Both the position numbers and the translations under genes were made by a program. This document shows, one piece after another, positions 8,806 through 16,872 of a DNA stretch of 64,000 nucleotides. A model generated the notes under the pieces. That model had not been told where the DNA came from, ran no database searches, and worked only from the letters and a program-made list of their open reading frames with translations. Numbering within the stretch: position 1 is the stretch's first letter; every line of letters begins with the position of its first letter. This DNA is from Pollutiaquabacter aromativorans (lineage in GTDB: Bacteria; Bacteroidota; Bacteroidia; AKYH767-A; 2013-40CM-41-45): contig CP185379.1 of assembly GCA_049177215.1 (NCBI GenBank), positions 310,001 through 374,000 on the forward strand, given 5' to 3'.

Positions 8806-9948
8806 TTATTTCCCGATGATCTCACGGGAAATGACGATGCGTTGAACTTCCGATGTGCCTTCGTAGATCTGGGTGATCTTGGCATCGCGCATCAGTCGTT
8901 CGACGTGGAATTCCTTCACGTAGCCGTAACCACCGTGGATCTGTACGGCTTCGGTCGTGACTTCCATGGCCGTTTGGGAAGCGAAGAGTTTGGCCATGGA
9001 TGAAGCCAGCCCGTAGTCCTGCTTCTGGTCCTTCAGCCAGGCGGCTTTGAGACAAAGCAGACGGGAAGCTTCGATGTTGGTGGCCATATCGGCCAGTTTG
9101 AACTGGATAGCCTGGTGCTGTGAGATGGTCTTGCCGAAGGCTTTGCGCTCATTCGAATATTGCAGGGCCAGTTCGTAAGCGCCCGAGGCGATGCCGAGCG
9201 CCTGCGCGGCGATACCGATGCGGCCACCGGTGAGGGTTTTCATCGCGAACTTGAAACCGAAGCCGTCTTCGCCGATGCGATTTTCTTTCGCGACTTTGAC
9301 ATCTGCGAACATGAGCGAGTGGGTGTCGCTGCCGCGGATACCCATTTTATTTTCCTTCGGGCCGATCGTAAAACCGGGCATGCCCTTTTCCACGATGAAC
9401 GCGTTGATGCCTTTGTGACCTTTTGCCACGTCGGTCTGGGCCATGACCAGGTACACCGAAGCTGAGGAGCCGTTGGTGATCCAGTTCTTGGTGCCGTTCA
9501 ACAGGTAGTGATCACCCTGGTCGATCGCGGTGGTGTGTTGCGAAGTAGCATCCGAGCCGGCTTCCGGTTCGGAGAGACAAAAGGCGCCGATGATCTCGCC
9601 CTTGGCCAGTGGAACCAGGTATTTCTGCTTCTGTGCCTCTGAACCGAATGCTTCGAGGCCCCAGCAGACGAGCGAATTGTTCACCGACATGACCACGGAT
9701 GCGGAGGCGTCCACTTTCGAGATCTCTTCCATGGCCAGCACGTAGGAAATGGTATCCATGCCACCGCCGCCGTACTTCGGGTCCACCATCATGCCGAGGA
9801 AACCGAGTTCGCCCATTTTACGGATCTGTTCCGCGGGGAACTTCTGATGGTCGTCGCGCTCGATGACGCCCGGTTTCAATTCTGTCTGGGCAAAATCGCG
9901 GGCAGCTTTTTGGATCATCAGGTGTTCTTCGGTCAGCTCGAAATGCAT
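8806..9948 (-). CDS. acyl-CoA dehydrogenase
   Basis: A 380-aa flavoprotein that oxidises acyl-CoA to trans-2-enoyl-CoA, passing electrons to ETF. The three ACAD domains are present: N-terminal helical (MHFELTEEHLMIQKAARDFA), middle beta domain with CLSEPEAGSD and WITNGSSA, and C-terminal helical domain with the catalytic-base motif YEGTSEVQ (Glu363), the position typical of short/medium/branched-chain enzymes. Length is normal. It has its own TAGGTTTG promoter element 80 nt upstream. It is followed at 15 nt by wza and the BY-kinase, an odd partnership that may reflect readthrough rather than shared function. Confidence 0.95.
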   Translation of the reverse strand: MHFELTEEHLMIQKAARDFAQTELKPGVIERDDHQKFPAEQIRKMGELGFLGMMVDPKYGGGGMDTISYVLAMEEISKVDASASVVMSVNNSLVCWGLEAFGSEAQKQKYLVPLAKGEIIGAFCLSEPEAGSDATSQHTTAIDQGDHYLLNGTKNWITNGSSASVYLVMAQTDVAKGHKGINAFIVEKGMPGFTIGPKENKMGIRGSDTHSLMFADVKVAKENRIGEDGFGFKFAMKTLTGGRIGIAAQALGIASGAYELALQYSNERKAFGKTISQHQAIQFKLADMATNIEASRLLCLKAAWLKDQKQDYGLASSMAKLFASQTAMEVTTEAVQIHGGYGYVKEFHVERLMRDAKITQIYEGTSEVQRIVISREIIGK

Positions 9949-10028
9949 GGCAGTCGCTTGTTCTTAATTCGTTGTTTTTCGGGGAAAACGCCGCATTTCC
10001 AACCGGGAAAGGGCGTATTTTGTGCGGA

Positions 10029-10036
10029 CAAACCTA
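10029..10036 (-). promoter_or_regulatory. Bacteroidota -7 element for acyl-CoA dehydrogenase
   Basis: Reverse-strand TAGGTTTG, an exact TAnnTTTG match 80 nt upstream of the ACAD start. No convincing -33 TTG box was found. Confidence 0.5.
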
Positions 10037-10041
10037 CGGAT

Positions 10042-11478
10042 TTGAACGGTATTCTAAAAGGATGGAGAAGCGTAACGCGAAGGCTGGCTTTCAGCATTTG
10101 CGTGTCGCTCCTATGTCCGTTTATGACCTTGAAAGTTAGCGCGTTGGAGCCGACTTGTGCGGCTGTTATCCGACTCGACCCGCAGTGTGAACACGAGGGT
10201 ATTCGGGCTGCACAATTGACCGATGGAACTTATCTGCTGGCCGGCAATCTGGTCAACACTGCTACCGGTTCGGGCAGCATCGCCATTTGCCATTTGAATG
10301 AATACGGAGATACGATTTCTACACGCCAATACGGATCAAGCGGCGCCCTCTGGACATTGACCGATTGGTGCGCAACGGTCAATGGTTGGATGCTGGCTGG
10401 TGTCGTCGATAGCGTGGGCAACACCTCGGGTGCAATCTGGCAGATCGATAGCGCGGGTCAATTGATCACGCAAGTCCGTTATCGGATGACCGGCGAACGG
10501 GTTCGGTTCACCGCGCTGGTCGACGCGCTGGAAGGCGGCTGGTTGCTGGCGGGTTATCGGCTGGAAATCGCGACCAACCGTTACCGTTTCCATGTGCGCA
10601 AACTGGACGACGCCTTACAAACTACCTGGACAAAGGATTACAACGTCCGTTTAGGACAGTTGCTCGATGCGGAACAGGTTCCCGACTCATCCTATCTGTT
10701 TACCGGGTACCTGCTCGATCAGGGCGATACCAGTGGCTGCCTGTTTGTGCTGCATACCGACCTGCTCGGCGATTCGCTCTGGCTTCGGAAGTATTTCGGA
10801 AATGGATGGGCTTCCGGCGCTTCGCTTGCGCAGCTGCAAAGTGGTTTTGTCGTGGTAGGAGCGACTTCCGTTTCCTCGGTATCTCCATCCGATCGCTTTG
10901 TGGTGCGGTGCAACGAACCGGGTGATTCGCTCTGGACGCGATCGCTTGGAACGGCCAACCAGGAACGTATTCATGACATACTTCCGGTTGAAGACGATTG
11001 CCTGCTTTTAGTTGGGGAATCCGCTTCGCAACTGGATGTAACCAAATTCGATTCTTCCGGCTCCTTGCTTTGGTCGCATACGCACATGGCCGGATTGAAC
11101 GATCGGGGGAAGCACGCTTTTCAAACGGCGGAGGGTAACTATGCGATCGTGGGTACGGCTGGTGCCGGCAGCGGTTCTTCCGCATTTTATTTCCTGGTAA
11201 TGGATACTTCGGGTGCAATCGTCCTCAACCTGGTTGATGGGTTTCCGAAACCCAATTACCTGCATTTTTATCCGAACCCGGCAAAGGGGATCGTCCGTCT
11301 CGCTCCTGGTCCCGTCAAAGACCTGGTAATCTTCGATCTCCTCGGGCGTGTCCGGATGCGCGTTCCGGAAGCACGGGAAAGTTTGGATCTGGGATCATTA
11401 TTACCCGGTTGTTATATCGTGGAAGCGGAGAACGAGTCGGGGGCGCACCTTCAGGGTAAACTAATCGTTGCGGAATGA
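10042..11478 (+). CDS. secreted T9SS cargo protein, beta-propeller-like
   Basis: I do not recognise a specific family. From a TTG codon at 10042 the protein would be 478 aa, with a basic n-region and a hydrophobic core (RRLAFSICVSLLCPFM) ending near KVSA, a usable signal peptide. The only nearby ATG (10123) would delete that signal, and the upstream ATGs overlap the divergent acyl-CoA dehydrogenase, so TTG is my choice but remains uncertain. The body is a series of 50-60 residue beta units with repeated GG-W-LLAG-type and GDSLW phrases, like T9SS-associated propellers. The end is a type A sorting domain (HFYPNPAKGIVRL). The stop overlaps the anmK start by 4 nt. Confidence 0.8.
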   Translation: MNGILKGWRSVTRRLAFSICVSLLCPFMTLKVSALEPTCAAVIRLDPQCEHEGIRAAQLTDGTYLLAGNLVNTATGSGSIAICHLNEYGDTISTRQYGSSGALWTLTDWCATVNGWMLAGVVDSVGNTSGAIWQIDSAGQLITQVRYRMTGERVRFTALVDALEGGWLLAGYRLEIATNRYRFHVRKLDDALQTTWTKDYNVRLGQLLDAEQVPDSSYLFTGYLLDQGDTSGCLFVLHTDLLGDSLWLRKYFGNGWASGASLAQLQSGFVVVGATSVSSVSPSDRFVVRCNEPGDSLWTRSLGTANQERIHDILPVEDDCLLLVGESASQLDVTKFDSSGSLLWSHTHMAGLNDRGKHAFQTAEGNYAIVGTAGAGSGSSAFYFLVMDTSGAIVLNLVDGFPKPNYLHFYPNPAKGIVRLAPGPVKDLVIFDLLGRVRMRVPEARESLDLGSLLPGCYIVEAENESGAHLQGKLIVAE

Positions 11479-12545
11479 GTCCGGAAACTTACCAGGTGGT
11501 CGGATTAATGTCCGGTACTTCGCTCGACGGACTGGATATCGCGTTGTGTGAGTTCGTCCGAGGCGATACCTGGAGCTATCGGATCGTGGAAGCGGAGACC
11601 GTGACGTATCCCGAAAGCATCGCATCCCTGTTGCGAAGCATTGATAAAGCGGATGCTGAATCGCTTGTAAAAGCGCAGGTACATTATGGGAGTTACCTCG
11701 GGGAACAAGTCCGGAAGTTCCTGGCCGAACGCAGCTGCAGCGCGGATTTCGTCTCCTCCCACGGGCACACCATCTACCATCAACCCGGTAACGGTTTTAC
11801 GTTCCAGTTGGGCGATGGCGCCGCACTTTCGGTAGCTGCGGGATTGCCGGTGGTGAGTGATTTCCGCATGCAGGATGTGGCGCTCGGAGGACAAGGCGCT
11901 CCGCTCGTGCCGGTGGGCGACCAACTGTTGTTCGGTGAATTTACGCACTGCCTCAACCTGGGTGGGATCGCGAACATATCGTTCTCAGCGGGTAATCGTC
12001 GTGTAGCCGGAGACCTGTGCCCGTGCAACCTTTTGCTCAATCCGGTAGCTGCACGGCGAGGACTACCCTTCGACCGCGATGGCCAGTTGGCCCAAAACGG
12101 ACAACCCAATTCGGAATTGTTGGCGGAGCTGTCGGCTTTGCCCTATTATCGGCGGTCAATGCCCAAGTCGCTCGGCCGTGAAGACCTGGAGCGGGATTAT
12201 GATCCCATCCTATCCCGATTCCGGTTGCGCGAAGAGGACTTGCTTGCTACGCTTTGCGAACACATCGCGACCAGCATTGCCGCCGGGATACGTACTCCTG
12301 AAGGGTCGCCGGCATCTGGCAAACTATTGGTAACCGGCGGAGGCGCGCGCAACCGTTACCTGTTGGAGTTGATTCGAAAAAAATCTCCGGTTGAAGTCTG
12401 TATACCCGACGGATCCATCATTGACTTTAAAGAAGCGTTGATATTCGCTTTCCTCGGCTTACTTCGATGGCGACAGGAAGTCAACGTACTCGCGTCCGTC
12501 ACCGGAGCACGCAAGGATCACTGTGCAGGTTCGATTTATCTCTGA
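11475..12545 (+). CDS. anmK: anhydro-N-acetylmuramic acid kinase
   Basis: AnmK phosphorylates and opens 1,6-anhydro-MurNAc to MurNAc-6-phosphate during recycling of peptidoglycan turnover products. The 356-aa protein has the ASKHA-fold signatures: GLMSGTSLDGLDIA (residues 10-23), the catalytic-region GQGAPLVPVGD, LNLGGIANISF, and the C-terminal LLVTGGGARNRYLLE. Length matches the Bacteroidota form. It is translationally coupled to the upstream T9SS cargo gene (ATGA overlap) and followed by a bidirectional terminator. No other recycling gene is adjacent. Confidence 0.95.
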   Translation: MSPETYQVVGLMSGTSLDGLDIALCEFVRGDTWSYRIVEAETVTYPESIASLLRSIDKADAESLVKAQVHYGSYLGEQVRKFLAERSCSADFVSSHGHTIYHQPGNGFTFQLGDGAALSVAAGLPVVSDFRMQDVALGGQGAPLVPVGDQLLFGEFTHCLNLGGIANISFSAGNRRVAGDLCPCNLLLNPVAARRGLPFDRDGQLAQNGQPNSELLAELSALPYYRRSMPKSLGREDLERDYDPILSRFRLREEDLLATLCEHIATSIAAGIRTPEGSPASGKLLVTGGGARNRYLLELIRKKSPVEVCIPDGSIIDFKEALIFAFLGLLRWRQEVNVLASVTGARKDHCAGSIYL

Positions 12546-12567
12546 ACGACGCAAGAGCTGATAATTA

Positions 12568-12593
12568 AAAAGGCCACCATTCGGCGGCCTTTT
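12568..12593. terminator. bidirectional terminator after anmK and the Lys/Ala-rich gene
   Basis: AAAAGGCC (12568-12575) pairs with GGCCTTTT (12586-12593), giving an A-run and T-run on either side between two convergent genes. Confidence 0.75.
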
Positions 12594-12612
12594 GTATTTA
12601 AGTCAGTAGGGA

Positions 12613-13077
12613 TCAGAAATCGTCTTCGTCTTCGTCGAAGTCATTCATACCACCGGAGTCTTCCATATTGATATCCTCATCCATGGACATTTCCATGCCG
12701 TTGTCCTCGTCACTTGCCTCGGTCAGCGGACGGATCTCGATGATCTCTTCCTGCATGGAAATCACCTTCGGTTGTTCGAACGGAATTTCGGGTGACTTTA
12801 CCGGTTTCGGCGCTGCGGGTTTTTTCGCTGCGGGTTTCGGAGCCGCTGGTTTTTTAGCCGCTGGTTTTTTGGCTGCCGGTTTTTTCGCGGCTGGTTTCTT
12901 TGCTGCGGGCTTTTTCGCAGCCGGTTTTTTAGAAGCCGCTTTCTTCTTGGAGACGGGTTTTTTGGCCGCTTTCTTTGCGACTTTTTTCCGGGCCGGTGCG
13001 GCCTTCTTGGCTTTCTTGGCCGGAGCCTTTTTAGCCTTGGCTTTCGCCTTCTTCGCGGGCTTCTTCTTGGTTGCCAT
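12613..13077 (-). CDS. Lys/Ala/Pro-rich histone H1-like protein with acidic tail
   Basis: A 154-aa protein of extreme composition. Residues 2-60 are mostly Lys and Ala with alternating KKA/AKK units; residues about 50-95 consist of tandem KPAAK pentapeptides, with a KPAAP variant at the end; the last 55 residues are strongly acidic (SMDEDINMEDSGG, then DFDEDEDDF). The basic part resembles bacterial histone H1-like DNA-binding proteins (Hc1/AlgP type), so nucleoid binding is plausible. The acidic tail is less usual and may modulate that binding. The pentapeptide DNA is repetitive and could change in copy number. It has a good promoter (TTG-N20-TAAGTTTG). No partner is evident in the neighbourhood. 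Confidence 0.8.
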   Translation of the reverse strand: MATKKKPAKKAKAKAKKAPAKKAKKAAPARKKVAKKAAKKPVSKKKAASKKPAAKKPAAKKPAAKKPAAKKPAAKKPAAPKPAAKKPAAPKPVKSPEIPFEQPKVISMQEEIIEIRPLTEASDEDNGMEMSMDEDINMEDSGGMNDFDEDEDDF

Positions 13078-13108
13078 GGTGCGTTGGGTTCTTTGAAGTG
13101 GTGGTAGG

Positions 13109-13139
13109 CAAACTTATTTCCGTGAATCCAAAATTACAA
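13109..13139 (-). promoter_or_regulatory. full Bacteroidota promoter of the histone-like gene
   Basis: On the reverse strand a TTG box (13139-13137) is followed after exactly 20 nt by TAAGTTTG (13116-13109), 31 nt upstream of the ATG. Confidence 0.6.
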
Positions 13140-13206
13140 GAACAATTACTCACCATACAACCGATTCCGGAAAAAAAATCGTGGACCCGGTCGGGGTTTG
13201 CCTTGG

Positions 13207-13237
13207 TTGTCCGGTGCGGCTATTTGCCGTAGGTTTG
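13207..13237 (+). promoter_or_regulatory. full Bacteroidota promoter of the Glu/Leu dehydrogenase gene
   Basis: TTG (13207-13209), 20-nt spacer, TAGGTTTG (13230-13237). The -7 element ends 8 nt before the ATG at 13246, leaving almost no room for a leader. Confidence 0.6.
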
Positions 13238-13245
13238 CCCCGCCA

Positions 13246-14517
13246 ATGAGTACCATGAATCAATCGTTGCCTGTTACCGAAGCCCTCCGGGTTAAGGAGC
13301 TGATCCGTCGTTTTGAAGAAAAGCGTCCGGAGATCGTATTTGAATGGAAAGATGCTGAAACCGAAGCGGAGGGATGGATCGTCATCAACTCCCTGCGGGG
13401 TGGTTCCGCCGGTGGCGGTACCCGAATGCGGAAGGGCCTGGACAAGCGGGAGGTAGAATCCCTCGCAAAAACGATGGAAATCAAGTTTTCTGTCAGTGGC
13501 CCTCCCATTGGCGGGGCGAAGTCCGGGATCAATTTCGATCCGTCCGACCCACGCAAGCAGGGGGTCCTGGAACGTTGGTTCAAGGCGGTGATGCCCTTGT
13601 TAAAGACCTACTATGGGACGGGCGGCGACCTGAACGTGGACGAGATCCACGACGTCATTCCGATCACGGAAAAGCTGGGACTCCGGCACCCGCAGGAGGG
13701 AACGGTCGTAGCCCACTTCAATGCCGGGGAGGAGCAAAAGGCCCGGATCATCGGCCAGCTTCAGCGCGGCGTGAAAAAGCGCCTGGAGGACCTGGCCTAT
13801 TCGCCGGAACTCACCCGACCCATTACCGTGGCGGATATGATCACCGGCTATGGGGTGGCTGTTTCGGTCATGCATTATTACCGCTTATGGGGCGGAAGTG
13901 TCAAGGGCAAACGCGCAATTGTGCAGGGGTGGGGTAACGTAGGGGCCGCCGCGGGCTATTACCTCGCCCAGATGGGCGTTTCGATTGTCGGGATCATCGA
14001 TCGTCAGGGCGGTCTGATCAAGGCATCGGGCTATTCTTTCGAAGAAGTACGGGAATTGTTCCTCAATCGTCAGGGTAATCAGTTGAACGCGGAGGGAATC
14101 ATACCGTTTGATAAGATCAATCAGGAAATCTGGCAGACCGGTGCCGAAATTTTCGTTCCGGCTGCGGCATCCCGCCTGGTACAACGCGAGCACTTGGATG
14201 CCATGCTATCCAAGGGGCTGGAAGTGATCGCATCCGGAGCCAATGTCCCGTTCGCGGACAAGGAGATCTTCTTCGGACCGATCATGGAGTTCGCCGACAA
14301 CAACTGCAGTGTGATTCCGGATTTCATCGCGAACTGTGGTATGGCGCGGGTATTCCGCTATCTTATGAATGATGAAACGCCGATCACCGATGAGGCCATC
14401 TTCCACGATGTTTCCGAATGCATCGGCGGCGCCTTGGAAGCCGTGTATCATCGCAATCCGGGAAAACGTGGATTGAGCCAGACGGCCATTGAGATCGCGC
14501 TGGAAAAGTTGATCTGA
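13246..14517 (+). CDS. Glu/Leu/Phe/Val dehydrogenase family protein (probable glutamate dehydrogenase)
   Basis: NAD(P)-dependent amino-acid dehydrogenase, linking an amino acid to its 2-oxoacid plus ammonia. The start at 13246 (MSTMNQSLPVTEAL) is preferred because the promoter element lies just upstream, inside any longer reading. The 423-aa protein has the N-terminal dimerisation domain with GGAKSGI (Lys92, substrate binding) and GTGGDLNVDE, then a Rossmann domain with VQGWGNVGAAAGYY. Length fits the hexameric small class. Features such as PIGGAKSG are shared by glutamate and leucine dehydrogenases, so substrate is not certain; glutamate is more likely. A strong terminator follows at once, so the gene is monocistronic. 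Confidence 0.9.
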   Translation: MSTMNQSLPVTEALRVKELIRRFEEKRPEIVFEWKDAETEAEGWIVINSLRGGSAGGGTRMRKGLDKREVESLAKTMEIKFSVSGPPIGGAKSGINFDPSDPRKQGVLERWFKAVMPLLKTYYGTGGDLNVDEIHDVIPITEKLGLRHPQEGTVVAHFNAGEEQKARIIGQLQRGVKKRLEDLAYSPELTRPITVADMITGYGVAVSVMHYYRLWGGSVKGKRAIVQGWGNVGAAAGYYLAQMGVSIVGIIDRQGGLIKASGYSFEEVRELFLNRQGNQLNAEGIIPFDKINQEIWQTGAEIFVPAAASRLVQREHLDAMLSKGLEVIASGANVPFADKEIFFGPIMEFADNNCSVIPDFIANCGMARVFRYLMNDETPITDEAIFHDVSECIGGALEAVYHRNPGKRGLSQTAIEIALEKLI

Positions 14518-14532
14518 TAAGCTGTTAACTTT

Positions 14533-14568
14533 GACCGGGAAGATGCTCGTCTTCCCGGTCGTTTATTT
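14533..14568 (+). terminator. intrinsic terminator of the dehydrogenase gene
   Basis: An 11-bp perfect stem (14533-14543 with 14550-14560), 6-nt loop, then GTTTATTTT. It begins 15 nt after the stop and ends just before the MscS start, which argues against a MscS start at the TTG of 14531. Confidence 0.85.
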
Positions 14569-14572
14569 TGCC

Positions 14573-15685
14573 ATGTTCTCTCTCCGTTCCGTCCTGAATC
14601 AAACCTTCCTGGGTAACACGCTGGAGAGTTATCTCTGGTTCCTTGGTATCCTGCTGGCCGGACTCGCCCTCAAGCGTTTTATCTCCAAGCTCATTGCCCG
14701 CCTGTTCTATCGCGTCGTGCGGAAGCAGGGCCACCGGGTTGGATCCGAAAAATTCCTGGCGCTGACTGCGGCGCCGGTTGGATTCCTCTTCCTGCTCCTG
14801 ATTCTTTATGTGGCTTGTGACCGCCTGCATTTTCCGGAGGAGTGGAAGCTGGTTCCGGAGAATGTCTTCGGCCTGCGTTTCGTGCTGCATCAGTTGTTCG
14901 AAGGCGCCGTCGTTGTCGCCGTAACCTGGATTGTGCTGCGGTTGGTCGACTTTTTCGGACTGGTCCTGATCGAGCGCGCGCGCGAAACGGAAGACCGGTC
15001 GGATGATCAGTTGGTCCCGTTTGTCAAGGAAGGAATAAAGGTGATCCTGGCAGGTGTGGGCTTGCTCATCACCCTGGCGGTCTCGTTTGATCTCGATGTC
15101 GTATCGCTGGTCACCGGACTGGGGATCGGCGGACTTGCCTTCGCGTTGGCGGCAAAAGAAACACTGGAGAACCTGCTGGGTTCATTTACGATATTTCTTG
15201 ATAAACCTTTTCGTGTCGGTGACCAGGTGAAAGTTGGTCCGGTGGAAGGTAAGATCGAAAGCGTAGGATTTCGTTCGACCCGGATTCGTGCCCTGGACCG
15301 CATGCTGGTGACTGTTCCGAACAAGAAAATGGTCGACGCGGAACTCATCAACGAAACGGAACGCGAGGTGCGCAGGTCCCGTCAGGTTTTTCTGTTGGAA
15401 CATTCCACTCCGCCGGAACGGATCGAAGAAGTCCTGACGGACATTCGCGGCTACATTGAAGTCCAACACGAGCTCGAATCCGGTTTTATCGTTCGTCTGC
15501 AGAACGTCACGCAACACGGCTTGGAATTGCTGGTGGTTTATATCGTAAAGACGCCCGTATTCGAAGAGTTTCTGGCGGTACAGGAGCGTATCCACCTGGA
15601 GATCCTCGGTATTCTGCATCGCCATCAGGTCAGATTCGCGTCGACAGCCCCTGTTGTCAACCTCTCCGCTTCGCCGGATCGATAG
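14573..15685 (+). CDS. small-conductance mechanosensitive channel family protein (MscS-like)
   Basis: Inner-membrane channel that opens under membrane tension to release solutes on hypo-osmotic shock. I start at 14573 because the earlier in-frame TTG lies inside the preceding terminator hairpin. The 370-aa protein has four hydrophobic segments in its N-terminal half (about residues 15-32, 60-80, 105-125 and 150-175), then the pore-lining helix and signature: VTGLGIGGLAFALAAKET, FLDKPFRVGDQV, and TVPNKKMVDAE of the beta domain, and a C-terminal alpha/beta domain. It converges on DUF1501 with only 3 nt between stops. Confidence 0.93.
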   Translation: MFSLRSVLNQTFLGNTLESYLWFLGILLAGLALKRFISKLIARLFYRVVRKQGHRVGSEKFLALTAAPVGFLFLLLILYVACDRLHFPEEWKLVPENVFGLRFVLHQLFEGAVVVAVTWIVLRLVDFFGLVLIERARETEDRSDDQLVPFVKEGIKVILAGVGLLITLAVSFDLDVVSLVTGLGIGGLAFALAAKETLENLLGSFTIFLDKPFRVGDQVKVGPVEGKIESVGFRSTRIRALDRMLVTVPNKKMVDAELINETEREVRRSRQVFLLEHSTPPERIEEVLTDIRGYIEVQHELESGFIVRLQNVTQHGLELLVVYIVKTPVFEEFLAVQERIHLEILGILHRHQVRFASTAPVVNLSASPDR

Positions 15686-15688
15686 TCC

Positions 15689-16870
15689 TTAGAGGATGTT
15701 GAGGGTCGGGTAGTGATTCCCGAGAATCGTCGTCGCGTCTTCGCCCAGCCATTCTTCCAGGATCGTCGCGTAAACCTGCCGGAAATCGGTTTTGAACTTC
15801 ACGTCTCCCTCGTCGAGATCACCCAGGTCGGGTAGGCCGTTGATCAATCCTTTGCGACGCATATTGCCACCGGCGAGAAAGACATAGTTGGCGGCGCCGT
15901 GGTCGGTGCCGTTGCTGCCGTTCTGCGCCACCCGTCGGCCGAATTCCGAAAAGACCAGGATGCGGGTTTCGTAGAATCGATCTTGTTGCTTTAAGTCGTG
16001 GATCAGCGCGCTCAGGCCCTGATCAAAGGTTTTCAGCAAGCGGTTTTGAATGTTCTTCTGTAAGGCGTGCGTGTCAAACCCCGGAAGTGAAACATAAAAA
16101 AACCGTGTCTCAACTCCGGCTCCGATCAGCGAAGCGATCTGACGGAGTTGTTTGCCGAATGCATGGTTCGGATAGTTGCCCGTCGTGTGGGTGCTATTCG
16201 TATGTGCGGAGAGATAGTCCGCGCTCTCGACCGTCTGGCGAAGGGTACGATACAGGAAGGTGCTTTCCCCTTGTTCCGGAAGTGATGCTTGCGCCAGGCT
16301 GCGCAACAGCGGTCGCTTCAGCAGTTGTTGCAGGCGTTTAGAATCGGGTGTGGCCATGCCCTTACGCTGTTCGCCCTTCAATGCCAGGCTGAGACTTTCG
16401 TCCAGTTCCAGGGCCAGGTGTGCGGGCGTTGCATTGGAGGATTTCAGCGCGTCCAGGTAACGGCCGATCCATCCGGTTTGAACGTAGCGGTCGGCATCGC
16501 TGGCGCTATGCCAGATATCCATGGAGCGGAAGTGGGAGCGGTTCGGGTTGGGGTAACCGACGCTGCTCAGGATGCTTGCTTCGCCTTTGTGAAACAGATC
16601 GGCCAACCCGCGCAGGTTGATGTTGAAAGCGGCATCGTCGTTTAGTCGGAGCAATTCGTTATTGCGGAGGGCGATACCCGGCCGGGCGGAGTAGTAGTGG
16701 TCGTCGCGGAAGGGAACGATGCAGTTGAGCCCGTCGTTGCCTCCGGTGAGCTGGATCACGATCACCCTGCGACCGCTGAACGATTGTGTGACGGAACCGC
16801 GAAGAAAGGCGGGCAGAAACAGCGCTGTGGAGGCAAGGCCGGTTGTTCGGAGGAAGTCGCGACGAAGCAT
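15689..16870 (-). CDS. DUF1501 domain-containing protein, Tat-exported
   Basis: A 393-aa protein of the DUF1501 family, related to the alkaline phosphatase/sulfatase superfamily but of unknown function. The N-terminus has a twin-arginine signal (RRDFLRTTGLASTALFLPAF) and is probably exported folded. Recognisable family motifs are QLTGGNDGLNCIVPF, SHFRSMDIWHSASD, and FSEFGRRVAQNGSNGTDHG, which holds conserved acidic and histidine residues that may bind metal. Length is at the short end of the family. It lies 2 nt downstream of the DUF1800 gene. This pairing recurs across many phyla, suggesting that the two act together. Confidence 0.92.
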   Translation of the reverse strand: MLRRDFLRTTGLASTALFLPAFLRGSVTQSFSGRRVIVIQLTGGNDGLNCIVPFRDDHYYSARPGIALRNNELLRLNDDAAFNINLRGLADLFHKGEASILSSVGYPNPNRSHFRSMDIWHSASDADRYVQTGWIGRYLDALKSSNATPAHLALELDESLSLALKGEQRKGMATPDSKRLQQLLKRPLLRSLAQASLPEQGESTFLYRTLRQTVESADYLSAHTNSTHTTGNYPNHAFGKQLRQIASLIGAGVETRFFYVSLPGFDTHALQKNIQNRLLKTFDQGLSALIHDLKQQDRFYETRILVFSEFGRRVAQNGSNGTDHGAANYVFLAGGNMRRKGLINGLPDLGDLDEGDVKFKTDFRQVYATILEEWLGEDATTILGNHYPTLNIL

Positions 16871-16872
16871 GG

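Noticed and set aside
9847..10041. Upstream extension of the T9SS cargo gene to an ATG at 9847
   Set aside because: It would overlap the divergent acyl-CoA dehydrogenase gene and its promoter, and the resulting N-terminus is not a signal peptide.
14531..14572. TTG start at 14531 for the MscS-like gene
   Set aside because: The added residues are encoded by the terminator hairpin of the preceding gene.
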